Assembly: GCA_902761225.1 (NCBI GenBank)
Contig: CACWJQ010000023.1
Span: forward strand, 1-50,136
Origin: an uncultured Lachnospiraceae bacterium
Lineage (GTDB): Bacteria > Bacillota > Clostridia > Lachnospirales > Lachnospiraceae
Length of the DNA: 50,136 bases
Direction: 5' to 3'
Under the pieces are notes generated by a model, which was given only the letters and a program-made list of their open reading frames with translations, was not told the DNA's origin and did not search any database. This document shows, one piece after another, positions 32,282-40,437 of the stretch. The position numbers were made by a program, and so were the translations under genes. Positions within the stretch are counted from its first letter, which is position 1. Each line of letters begins with the position of its first letter.

Positions 32282-33691
32282 ATGAAAAAGAAACTATTAT
32301 CTTATGTTCTGGCATCTGCCATGGTACTGTCTCTGGCCGGCTGCGGAGGAAGCGGATCGGGAACCGGCACCGGAAGCTCGGGCTCTTCAGGGAGCACAGT
32401 CTCCACTGCACCCGTCACGGAATCCGGAACTCTCAGCTACACCACACTGAACCTGGATGAGTATTCAGACTTTACCGCCTCTATCAAGTTCGTCCACCAC
32501 AAGACAGACCGTGAAGAGGACGGAACAATGGCCTCAATGATCGCAGAGTTCAACAAGGAATTCCCGAACATCACCGTAACAACCGAGGCAGTTACCGACT
32601 ACGCCGAGGATTCACTTCTCCGTCTCAACACCGGAGACTGGGGTGACATCATGTTCATACCCGCTGTTGATAAGAGTGATCTCGCCACATACTTCATGCC
32701 TCTGGATTCGCTGGATAACCTTTCCAAGGAACTGAACTTCGTAAGCTCATGGTCATACGACGGACAGTGCTACGGAATCCCCTACATGGCTAACGCACAG
32801 GGTGTTCTCTACAACAAGAAGGTATTCGCAGATGCAGGTATCACCCAGCTTCCCAGAACCGCATCAGAGTTCATCGCAGCACTTAAGCTCATTAGTGAAA
32901 AGACTGACGCCATCCCTCTTTACACCAACTACGCAGCAGGATGGACCATGGGTGCATGGGACGCTTACGTCGGAGTCGTATCAAACGGTGATGACGCATA
33001 CATGAACCAGAAGCTCGTACATACCGCAGAGCCCTTCTCAGATCCCGGCGACGGATCCGGCGCATACAATGTATATAAGATCCTCTATGATGCATGTGCC
33101 CAGGGACTTATCGAGGATGACTACACCACAACAGACTGGGAAGGCTGCAAGGGAATGCTTAACAGAGGCGAGATCGGAACAATGGTACTCGGCTCATGGG
33201 CATACGCTCAGATGCAGGAAGCAGGCGATACTCCCGAGAACGTTGGATATATGCCTTTCCCCATCACCGTAAACGGAACCCAGTATGTTGCTGCAGGCGG
33301 CGACTACAACTATTGCATCAACGCAAAGGCTTCTGATGACAACAAGATAGCTGCTCTCATCTTCGTAAAGTGGATGGTTGAAAGATCTAACTGGTGCTAC
33401 AACGAAGGCGGATATACCGTCGTAAAGGGTGGCGCTAATCCCGATATGTACGCAGCATTTAACGGATGTGAGGTCATGTCGGATCTCGATGCCCTTGCAG
33501 GCGAAGAGGATTACCTCAACCAGATGAACGCTGAGTCCGAGCTTTCCATCAATGCAGGAGGAAATGCCAAGGTTCAGGAGATCGTGGAAGCAGGCGCAAC
33601 CGGCTCCAAGAGCTTTGACGACATCATGGCTGACTGGAACAGCAGATGGCAGAATGCTCAGAGCGAACTGGGAATAAATGTCCTCTATTGA
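32282..33691 (+). CDS. Sugar ABC transporter substrate-binding lipoprotein
   Basis: Start ATG 32282 (MKKKLLSYVLA) is chosen because AAGGAGG lies 6 bases upstream; an earlier ATG overlaps this site. The 469-residue product has a lipoprotein signal peptide with lipobox LAGC (Cys at about residue 21) and a Gly/Ser/Thr linker. A family-1 extracellular binding domain follows (FNKEFPNITVTTEAV, PYMANAQGVLYNKKVF, GTMVLGSWAYAQM, VAAGGDYNYCINA). It captures an oligosaccharide outside the cell for the two permeases encoded next. The ligand cannot be read from sequence; the neighbourhood suggests arabinose- or galactose-containing oligosaccharides. Confidence 0.93.
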   Translation: MKKKLLSYVLASAMVLSLAGCGGSGSGTGTGSSGSSGSTVSTAPVTESGTLSYTTLNLDEYSDFTASIKFVHHKTDREEDGTMASMIAEFNKEFPNITVTTEAVTDYAEDSLLRLNTGDWGDIMFIPAVDKSDLATYFMPLDSLDNLSKELNFVSSWSYDGQCYGIPYMANAQGVLYNKKVFADAGITQLPRTASEFIAALKLISEKTDAIPLYTNYAAGWTMGAWDAYVGVVSNGDDAYMNQKLVHTAEPFSDPGDGSGAYNVYKILYDACAQGLIEDDYTTTDWEGCKGMLNRGEIGTMVLGSWAYAQMQEAGDTPENVGYMPFPITVNGTQYVAAGGDYNYCINAKASDDNKIAALIFVKWMVERSNWCYNEGGYTVVKGGANPDMYAAFNGCEVMSDLDALAGEEDYLNQMNAESELSINAGGNAKVQEIVEAGATGSKSFDDIMADWNSRWQNAQSELGINVLY

Positions 33692-33709
33692 TAAAAGAAG
33701 GTTATTCCG

Positions 33710-34708
33710 ATGAAGAAAAAAACAAATATCAGGGAGTGGTTAAGATCGCGGGATGGGCAAAGAGTTCTCGTAATCATCACATTCATGACCATCCCCCTTG
33801 TACTTCTGTTTGTATTCACATATCTCCCCTTCGGGAAGATGTTCGGATACAGCTTCTATGAAATGAAATACACAGGTGCCCGGAAGTTCGTGGGTCTCAA
33901 GAACTATCTCAAGGTCTTCCAAAGAGATGACTGCTTCAAGGCACTGAAACTCTCTCTGTATTATATGGTGGGTTCGCTTGTTCAGCTGGCGCTTGCGCTA
34001 TACCTTGCAACAGTACTCAGCTTTAAGGTAAAGTGCGGTGCATTTTTCAAGGGAGTCATGTTCTTCCCCTACCTGATCAACGGAATCGCCGTAGGTTTTA
34101 TCTTCAAATTCTTCTATACAAGAGGCTTTGTTTTTGACACTGTCCTTCAGTCACTGGGATTCGAGCTTGAAAATCTTCCCTACTGGCTGAAGGACCAGAG
34201 CATCAACAACTGGTCCCTTGTGGGCACCAGTGTTTGGAGATACTTCGGTCAGAATATGATCCTGTTCATTGGAGCGATAATGTCCGTAGACAGTGACCTC
34301 TACGAAGCAGCAATGCTGGATGGGGCCAATCGCTTTCAACAGTTTCGATATATTATCGTTCCCAGTATAAAAACGATAATCACCCTGAATGTCATACTGT
34401 CGATCACCGGATCCCTCAGCGCGTTTGAACCCCCTTACGTGATCACGAGCGGTGCCAACGGAACAGGAACATATTTTGTCATAATGCATGAGATAGCGCA
34501 CACGCAACAGAAGGTAGGTCTTGCATCCGCAATGGCCATAGTCCTCCTCGCCATCATACTTATAGCTACAGGACTGCAGAAGATATTCTTTAAGTATGTA
34601 TTCAGATCCGGCGAAGATGAGGATATAAATGCCGCAAAAAAGCGTGAGAAGAAGCTGGCAAGATACATTCAGCACCAGAGAAAGAAACAGGAGGCATCAG
34701 GACAATGA
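33710..34708 (+). CDS. Sugar ABC transporter permease (MalF/UgpA type)
   Basis: The 332-residue membrane protein has about six transmembrane helices starting near residue 18. The binding-protein-dependent transport EAA loop is visible in YEAAMLDGANRFQQFRYIIVPSI (about residues 200-222), which docks the ATPase subunit. AGAAGG lies upstream of the ATG, 18 bases after the lipoprotein stop. The charged C-terminal extension (KKREKKLARYIQHQRKKQ) is cytoplasmic. It pairs with the next permease, whose start overlaps its stop by four bases. Confidence 0.93.
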   Translation: MKKKTNIREWLRSRDGQRVLVIITFMTIPLVLLFVFTYLPFGKMFGYSFYEMKYTGARKFVGLKNYLKVFQRDDCFKALKLSLYYMVGSLVQLALALYLATVLSFKVKCGAFFKGVMFFPYLINGIAVGFIFKFFYTRGFVFDTVLQSLGFELENLPYWLKDQSINNWSLVGTSVWRYFGQNMILFIGAIMSVDSDLYEAAMLDGANRFQQFRYIIVPSIKTIITLNVILSITGSLSAFEPPYVITSGANGTGTYFVIMHEIAHTQQKVGLASAMAIVLLAIILIATGLQKIFFKYVFRSGEDEDINAAKKREKKLARYIQHQRKKQEASGQ

Positions 34709-35556
34709 ATTCCAAAGTCAAAAATGTAAAAATGCTTCCGCTTACGATACTTAAGTATTTCTCACTGATCTTCTTCTCGGTGGCGGCAGCACTTCCCGTA
34801 GTATCATGTGTCATCACGGCATTTAAGACAGATACGGAATATCAGAATACCAATGTGATGACCCTGCCGGAAAGCTGGCTGAACCTTGAGAACTTCAGAC
34901 AGGCATTCATGAAAGCAAATATGGGCAGAGCCTTCATGAACTCAGTGATAATACTTGTATTTGTTCTGCTTCTGTCGGCGCTCCTTGGCACGCAGCTTGC
35001 ATATGTTCTCAGCAGATTTGCATTTCCCGGAAATAAGATCATAAGGAATCTCTTTCTCTTCGCCTCACTCCTCCCGGGCGTGGCAATGCAGATAGCTGTT
35101 TACGAGATCATGTATAAACTGGGTTTCATCAACTCGCTTCCCGGATATATCATCATGATGTGCGGAACGGATGTAATATCGATATACATATATATACAGT
35201 TTATCGAGAACATTCCCGTATCCCTGGATGAATCGGCGATCGTGGACGGAGCAGGATACTTTACGATCTTCTACCGTATCCTCCTTCCCCTCATGAAACC
35301 CGCAATCGTCACAAGCTGTATCCTCAAGGGTGTCGGCACCTACAACGAATACTATGCCGCAAGCCTTTATCTGCAGGATAAGAAGAATTACTGCACCGTG
35401 GCAACCTCGTTATACACATTTGTGGGGCCTCTCGGCAGTAAATACAACCTGATCTGCGCAGGAGTCATCATCGCTCTGCTGCCGGCATTCATCGTGTTCA
35501 TAACATGCCAGAAGCAGATATACTCCGGCCTTACAGCAGGTGCGGTGAAGGGTTAA
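34705..35556 (+). CDS. Sugar ABC transporter permease (MalG/UgpE type)
   Basis: The 283-residue protein has six predicted helices. The first follows a short cytoplasmic N-terminus (LKYFSLIFFSVAAALPVVS), and the EAA loop is DESAIVDGAGYFTIFYRILLP (about residues 175-195). It overlaps the upstream permease gene by four bases (ATGA). No ATP-binding subunit gene follows, so the transporter probably uses a shared MsmK/UgpC-type ATPase encoded elsewhere, as is common for CUT1 importers in Firmicutes. No terminator is obvious directly after the stop. Confidence 0.93.
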   Translation: MNSKVKNVKMLPLTILKYFSLIFFSVAAALPVVSCVITAFKTDTEYQNTNVMTLPESWLNLENFRQAFMKANMGRAFMNSVIILVFVLLLSALLGTQLAYVLSRFAFPGNKIIRNLFLFASLLPGVAMQIAVYEIMYKLGFINSLPGYIIMMCGTDVISIYIYIQFIENIPVSLDESAIVDGAGYFTIFYRILLPLMKPAIVTSCILKGVGTYNEYYAASLYLQDKKNYCTVATSLYTFVGPLGSKYNLICAGVIIALLPAFIVFITCQKQIYSGLTAGAVKG

Positions 35557-35568
35557 ACCATAAAAACA

Positions 35569-35597
35569 TTGACACATTACATATCGTCCTATATACT
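35569..35597 (+). promoter_or_regulatory. Promoter of the attenuated ABC exporter operon
   Basis: TTGACA (35569-35574), a 17-base spacer and TATACT (35592-35597) form a near-consensus sigma-A promoter. The predicted start near 35604 gives a leader of about 218 bases before the first exporter gene. Confidence 0.8.
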
Positions 35598-35630
35598 TAC
35601 GACTAAATTATTTCTAAAAGCGTGAGGGCT

Positions 35631-35738
35631 ATGATCACTTTAACAAACTCTATTTCAAGAGAATATAAGCACCAGACCATGTGTTATACCCATGGATGCT
35701 ATTATATTGTCTTTGATGAGGATAGAAGCGGTACATAG
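35631..35738 (+). CDS. 35-residue leader peptide upstream of the ABC exporter pair
   Basis: ATG 35631 is preceded by GTGAGGG with proper spacing and opens a 35-codon frame ending at TAG 35736-35738. The peptide begins MITLTNSISREYKHQ, has a Cys/Tyr/His-rich middle (MCYTHGCYYIVF) and an acidic end (DEDRSGT). The last third of the frame contains TTTGATGAGG (35712-35721), identical to the 3' arm of the downstream terminator. Ribosome position on this frame would therefore decide whether the terminator forms. Leader-peptide control of a heterodimeric multidrug ABC exporter is established for bmrB-bmrCD of Bacillus subtilis; this peptide shows no evident sequence similarity to it. Confidence 0.65.
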   Translation: MITLTNSISREYKHQTMCYTHGCYYIVFDEDRSGT

Positions 35739-35771
35739 TCTCATACGGCATATGTATATGATCTGTTTTTA

Positions 35772-35805
35772 CCTCATCAGACTTTCGGGTTTGATGAGGT
35801 TTTTT
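35772..35805 (+). terminator. Attenuator terminator before the ABC exporter genes
   Basis: CCTCATCAGAC (35772-35782) pairs with GTTTGATGAGG (35789-35799), with one G-U and a 6-base loop, followed by six T (35800-35805). It ends 16 bases before ATG 35822 and just before the AGGAGG site. The 5' arm can instead pair with TTTGATGAGG at 35712-35721, which would act as antiterminator. Confidence 0.85.
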
Positions 35806-35821
35806 ATATGAGGAGGAAGTC

Positions 35822-37663
35822 ATGGAAGAAAAGAAAGAGAGCAAAAAGGAGAAAAAGCTTTCCCTGCGTGAAGTGCTTGACAATGCCTTTTATGCCCTGA
35901 AACTCGGCATCAGTTTTTCAAAGAAGATATTTTTCAACATCATATTCATCGCGATACTCGGCTATTTCCAATGGGTCTTCTTCTCATCTGTATTCATGAA
36001 GAATATCGTGGGAAGTCTGGACAGAGGTGACGACTACAGGAAGATACTTGCCTACATCGGTATATGCGGACTTTCGGTAGGTCTCATGAACCTCTATCAG
36101 CACTATTTTGAAAATGTCACTCTTCCCGTTGAACTGACACGCCTTTATGGCAAGCTCTACCATATGCTCTTCGACAAAGCGAGAAACGTGGAGCTGAGCT
36201 GCTATGAGAATTCAGACTTCTATAACAGATACACCATGGCAATGGACGGCGCGGACCAGAAGATATCGGACATCATGAGAAGATTCTGGGGTATCATCTT
36301 CGGAAGCATAGCAACCGGCTTTGTATTCAGTCTGATGTTCTCCATCGACAGATTTGCGGTCATCTTTATCATCTGCCCGCTGATAGGCAACTTCGTATTC
36401 GGAAGCATCAAGAACAGGTTCGAGTTCGTCCGCTATAAGGAACAGGTAAGCGGCAATAAGGTCATGAACTATGTCAGCCGTGCAATGTACCTTCCCGACT
36501 ACGCCAAGGAAATGCGACTGTTCGGTGTCTACAATCTCCTGAAAAAACAGTACACGGATGCAACTGACAGGAATGTGGATATCGCTTCAAAATACGCTTT
36601 CAAAAATGCATTCGTCAACTTCTGGAAGATAACCTTTACCTTCTCAGTGATATTCGAAGGTGTACTCTTCTATGCCATATACAGGAATCTGGTCACACAG
36701 TCCATCTCCCTTGCCGACCTTACCATAATGACAAGCATGATGGTATCCATGACCTGGATACTGATCGGACTCTTTGACGACATCGTCAACTTCATGAAGG
36801 ATGGAGTATTCATAAATAACCTCAGAGGATTTCTGGATTATAAAGAGAAGATCCCCGAAGATTACGACGGTTACGTTCCTGACAGCTTCGAATCCTTAGA
36901 ATTCGATAATGTCTCCTTCTCCTACACGGATGAAGAGACCATCAGGAATCTCTCCTTCACCATAAGAAACGGTGAAGTCGCAGCACTCGTCGGACATAAC
37001 GGAGCAGGCAAGACCACCATAATAAAACTGCTTCTCAGACTCTACGATCCGACTGAGGGAGTTATCAGACTGAACGGAAGGGATATCAGGGAATATAATC
37101 TCCACGCCTACAGAGAGATCTTCGCAACCACCTTCCAGGACTTTGCCATTATGGGAATGCCCATCAGGGACAACGTACTGATGGGACGCCACTATGAAGA
37201 CGAAGAAAGAATAGTGGAGGATGCTCTCAGGAAATCCGGAGTTTATGACAGGGTTGTCAGATTGGAAAAGGGAACCCGGACAGTCATGACCAAAGAGTTC
37301 GATGAAAACGGTGCGGTTTTCTCAGGCGGAGAAAGTCAGAAGCTTGCAGTCTCGAGAACCTTTGCCAAGCCCGCACCCGTCAAGATATTCGACGAGCCCT
37401 CCAGCGCTCTCGATCCCATAGCGGAGTATGAACTGTTCAATAACATTGCAAAAGAGGGAAGCAACCATACTCTCCTCTTTATCTCCCACAGACTTTCCAG
37501 CGTAAAGCACTGCGACAAGGTGTTCATGCTGGAAAAGGGACGGATCATCGAAGAAGGCTCACATGAAGAACTTATGAGCCTTGGCGGAAAATATGCCAAG
37601 ATGTACCGCCGCCAGGCCAATAACTATCTTGCTATCGAAGACGGAGAGGAGGTGGCAGAATGA
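35822..37663 (+). CDS. ABC exporter half-transporter 1
   Basis: The 613-residue protein has a six-helix membrane domain (about residues 35-340) and a nucleotide-binding domain. Walker A is GHNGAGKTT (about 391-399), the Q-loop is TTFQDF, the signature is FSGGESQKLAVSR, Walker B is VKIFDEPSSALDP and the switch His is in ISHRLSS. The catalytic Glu is present after Walker B. It forms a heterodimer with the next gene, whose start overlaps its stop by four bases. The substrate is unknown; the attenuator-controlled operon suggests export of a translation-inhibiting or similar toxic compound. The charged N-terminus (EEKKESKKEKK) is cytoplasmic. Confidence 0.9.
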   Translation: MEEKKESKKEKKLSLREVLDNAFYALKLGISFSKKIFFNIIFIAILGYFQWVFFSSVFMKNIVGSLDRGDDYRKILAYIGICGLSVGLMNLYQHYFENVTLPVELTRLYGKLYHMLFDKARNVELSCYENSDFYNRYTMAMDGADQKISDIMRRFWGIIFGSIATGFVFSLMFSIDRFAVIFIICPLIGNFVFGSIKNRFEFVRYKEQVSGNKVMNYVSRAMYLPDYAKEMRLFGVYNLLKKQYTDATDRNVDIASKYAFKNAFVNFWKITFTFSVIFEGVLFYAIYRNLVTQSISLADLTIMTSMMVSMTWILIGLFDDIVNFMKDGVFINNLRGFLDYKEKIPEDYDGYVPDSFESLEFDNVSFSYTDEETIRNLSFTIRNGEVAALVGHNGAGKTTIIKLLLRLYDPTEGVIRLNGRDIREYNLHAYREIFATTFQDFAIMGMPIRDNVLMGRHYEDEERIVEDALRKSGVYDRVVRLEKGTRTVMTKEFDENGAVFSGGESQKLAVSRTFAKPAPVKIFDEPSSALDPIAEYELFNNIAKEGSNHTLLFISHRLSSVKHCDKVFMLEKGRIIEEGSHEELMSLGGKYAKMYRRQANNYLAIEDGEEVAE

Positions 37664-39471
37664 GCAAAAAGGATGAAAACAAACAGCCCTTTAAGCAGGT
37701 ACTGTCGAATAACCTGTTTCTGATAAAGCTGTGCTTTGCCGCTTCACCAAGCTTCGTTATCTTCCCGGTGCTTGATGCGGTAAGAAACCAGGTCTCCATC
37801 TTCTTCGAGCACACTGTGGGTATCGGATATGTGCTGGAAGCCGCCGAGTTCCACTATCCGTTCAGAAAGGTTGCGGCGGTCATAATACTGCTGTTCATAT
37901 GCATATCCATCGGAATGGTCTTCACCGTATGGGTTGGCGATTATGTCAGGGAAAAGGAAGGGCCCAAGGTAAAGAGAAAGATCAAGCTGATGCTTTATGA
38001 TAAGGCGAAGGATCTTGACCTTGAATGCTATGACAATCCTGAATATTACAATGAGATGGTCCTTGCCATAGCAGAGGTTGACAAGCAGATAGAAAGGTGC
38101 ATCCAGTTTCTTTCCAATCTGTTCGGAGGTCTTGCGACCTTTATCACCACAGGGATCTACTTCGTGAAAAAGGATGCTGTTTCGATACTGTTTGCATTAG
38201 TGTCATTTTTACTTACCTTCTTTTTCATGCAGGCATATAACAAGCTTTCCTACAAGATAAGAGTGGCAAGGAATCCCTACGAAAGAAAGCGTGAATACGT
38301 AAAGCGTGTTTACTATCTCCCCGACAGTGCAAAGGAGATGCGACTGAATCCCGAAGTCAGCGATATCCTGTACAGGGAATTTGATGAAGCTAACGAAGAG
38401 ATAGTAAAGATTGAAAAGGAAAACGGAAAGAAGCACTTCCTCATGAGCTTCGTTGCAGGCTATATCGGAAATGATTTCTTCTGCGATGTTATATACATCT
38501 CATACCTCGTACTTAAAGCCACTGTACTCGGTGCTCTTTCCTTCTCAACAGTCGCCATACTGTACAACTCCTTCGGAAGGATGAAGAGAGGACTCAGGGT
38601 ATTTACCGAAACATATCCCTTTGCATGCGAGTCCAGCCTCTATGTCCAGAAGATCAGGAACTTCCTTGAATATGAGACGGCTATCACATCTTCCGAGAAT
38701 GCGATTCCCGAAAGCAGTGCCAAGGATGTACATGTGGAGGATATGTCCTTCTCCTACGGAAAGTCGGAGGATATGCTCCTCAGGAATATCAATATCGATA
38801 TAAAGCCCGGAGAAAAGATCGCACTTGTGGGATATAACGGTGCGGGAAAGACAACCCTGGTCAAGCTCCTTATGAGACTCTATGATCCAAAGAGCGGCAG
38901 GATCGTTATGAACGGCAGGGACATCAGAGAATATGATGTTGAAAAGTTCAGACGTTCCATCGGTGTGGTATTCCAGGATTTCAAGATCTTCGCCGGAACA
39001 GTTTCGGAAAATGTTGTGATGGATAATCTCCGGGGCGGAGAGGAAGAAAGAGTCAGAGAAGCACTTACGGAAAGCGGACTCATCAGGCGGATCGATAAGA
39101 TGGAAAAGGGAACGGACAGCTTCCTTACCACTGAAACAAGAGAAGACGGGATCGATCTGTCCGGCGGTGAATCACAGAAGCTTGCCATATCGAGAGTGTT
39201 CTACCAGAATGCCGGTCTCATGATACTTGACGAGCCTTCAAGTGCCCTCGACCCCATAGCGGAATACCAGCTGAACCACGCAATGCTGACATCCACTAAG
39301 GATAAGACCGTCATATTCATATCACACAGGCTTTCAACCACACGTATCGCAGACAGGATAATCATGCTTGAAAACGGACAGGTGGTGGAAGAAGGCACTC
39401 ATGCTCAGCTCCTTGAGCAGGGCGGAAAATACGCCGGAATGTGGAATGTACAGGCCGGCGCATATCAGTAA
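37660..39471 (+). CDS. ABC exporter half-transporter 2
   Basis: The 603-residue partner of half-transporter 1. A six-helix membrane domain precedes an ATPase domain with Walker A GYNGAGKTT (about 388-396), Q-loop VVFQDF, signature LSGGESQKLAISR, Walker B LMILDEPSSALDP and ISHRLST. Both halves keep the catalytic Glu, so neither site looks degenerate. The gene starts inside the stop of its partner, and GGAGG precedes it. Its 3' end overlaps the convergent tcdA gene by seven bases, so no separate terminator lies between them. Confidence 0.9.
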   Translation: MSKKDENKQPFKQVLSNNLFLIKLCFAASPSFVIFPVLDAVRNQVSIFFEHTVGIGYVLEAAEFHYPFRKVAAVIILLFICISIGMVFTVWVGDYVREKEGPKVKRKIKLMLYDKAKDLDLECYDNPEYYNEMVLAIAEVDKQIERCIQFLSNLFGGLATFITTGIYFVKKDAVSILFALVSFLLTFFFMQAYNKLSYKIRVARNPYERKREYVKRVYYLPDSAKEMRLNPEVSDILYREFDEANEEIVKIEKENGKKHFLMSFVAGYIGNDFFCDVIYISYLVLKATVLGALSFSTVAILYNSFGRMKRGLRVFTETYPFACESSLYVQKIRNFLEYETAITSSENAIPESSAKDVHVEDMSFSYGKSEDMLLRNINIDIKPGEKIALVGYNGAGKTTLVKLLMRLYDPKSGRIVMNGRDIREYDVEKFRRSIGVVFQDFKIFAGTVSENVVMDNLRGGEEERVREALTESGLIRRIDKMEKGTDSFLTTETREDGIDLSGGESQKLAISRVFYQNAGLMILDEPSSALDPIAEYQLNHAMLTSTKDKTVIFISHRLSTTRIADRIIMLENGQVVEEGTHAQLLEQGGKYAGMWNVQAGAYQ

Positions 39472-40235
39472 ATATATGAATAGGATATACCTGTCAGGTC
39501 ATTTATAACTTCACCTGCTATTATCAGCCCCACGACAGATGGAACAAAAGCAACAGAACCCGGGATACTCCTGCGTCGGGATGACCTTCCGTCGTCATCC
39601 GGATCGCAGGCAGGGTTCTGCTCAAGCCTGCTCATATCATCAGGAGTCTTCCTTGGTTCTTCCCTGGAATACACAACCTTAAGGGAATCGATCCCCCTCT
39701 TCTTACACTCACGTCTCATGACCTTTGCCAGCGGACATACTGAAGTCTTATAGATATCCGAAACCTCGAACATTGAAGCCTTTAATTTATTGCCCGCTCC
39801 CATGGAGGAAATGACAGGCACGTCAGCTTTCTTGGCCTTCTCGATGATCGCAAGCTTTCCCGTGACAGTATCTATTGCATCAACGACATAATCATAAACA
39901 CTAAAATCAAACTGATCCTGTGTCTCAGGCAGGAAGAATGTCCTGTATGCCCTTACCGTACAGTCAGGATTTATATCGTGCACTCTTTCCTCCGCCACAT
40001 CCACCTTGTATTGTCCGACGGTTTTATGTGTGGCGATGATCTGACGGTTGATATTCGTAAGGCAGACCCTGTCATTATCTATAAGGTCCAGAGCTCCGAC
40101 TCCGCTTCTTGCAAGAGCCTCGACCACATAACCGCCGACTCCTCCTATACCGAAAACGGCAACGCGTGACGCAGCCAGCTTCTCCATAGCCTCCGGGCCA
40201 TATAATAATTGTGTTCTTGAAAACTGGTTCAGCAT
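39465..40235 (-). CDS. tcdA: tRNA threonylcarbamoyladenosine dehydratase TcdA (ThiF/E1-like)
   Basis: Start ATG 40235 (MLNQFSRTQLLYG) matches the usual TcdA N-terminus and has AGAG 6 bases upstream; earlier in-frame ATGs at 40250 and 40274 are possible. The 256-residue protein has the adenylate-binding VAVFGIGGVGGYVVEALARSG, the IDNDRVCLTNINRQ motif, and an SMGAGNKLKAS segment. Family members adenylate the t6A carboxylate at tRNA position 37 and form cyclic ct6A. A C-terminal hydrophobic segment (VAFVPSVVGLIIAGEVI) is usual for the family. It is convergent with ABC half-transporter 2. Confidence 0.92.
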   Translation of the reverse strand: MLNQFSRTQLLYGPEAMEKLAASRVAVFGIGGVGGYVVEALARSGVGALDLIDNDRVCLTNINRQIIATHKTVGQYKVDVAEERVHDINPDCTVRAYRTFFLPETQDQFDFSVYDYVVDAIDTVTGKLAIIEKAKKADVPVISSMGAGNKLKASMFEVSDIYKTSVCPLAKVMRRECKKRGIDSLKVVYSREEPRKTPDDMSRLEQNPACDPDDDGRSSRRRSIPGSVAFVPSVVGLIIAGEVINDLTGISYSYIY

Positions 40236-40333
40236 ATTTTTCTCTTTCATTCCATGATCTCTGACAGGGAACATCCTCCCTTATCAGACGCAAGCAGAAA
40301 CATAATACCAAAAATATGCCGGCTATGCGACAC

Positions 40334-40358
40334 AAAAAACAACATCCGGACACCGGAT
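40334..40358 (-). terminator. Terminator of the MntP-ZIP gene
   Basis: On the minus strand ATCCGG-TGT-CCGGAT (40358-40344) forms a short perfect hairpin followed by GTTG and six T (40339-40334). It lies about 80 bases after the MntP-ZIP stop. Confidence 0.7.
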
Positions 40359-40408
40359 CAGTCTTCTCCATCCAGAATGTGCCCCACATGGCGGGTTTCG
40401 AAGAACAT
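40358..40408 (-). CDS. Possible 16-codon micro-ORF between MntP-ZIP gene and its terminator
   Basis: ATG 40408 is preceded by AAGAAGGAT and encodes MFFETRHVGHILDGED, ending in TGA that touches the terminator stem. The frame is too short for a statistical case. The ribosome site and the position between a stop codon and a terminator are the only support. It may be fortuitous. Confidence 0.22.
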   Translation of the reverse strand: MFFETRHVGHILDGED

Positions 40409-40437
40409 ATCCTTCTTAACAATGACTAATTTCCGAT

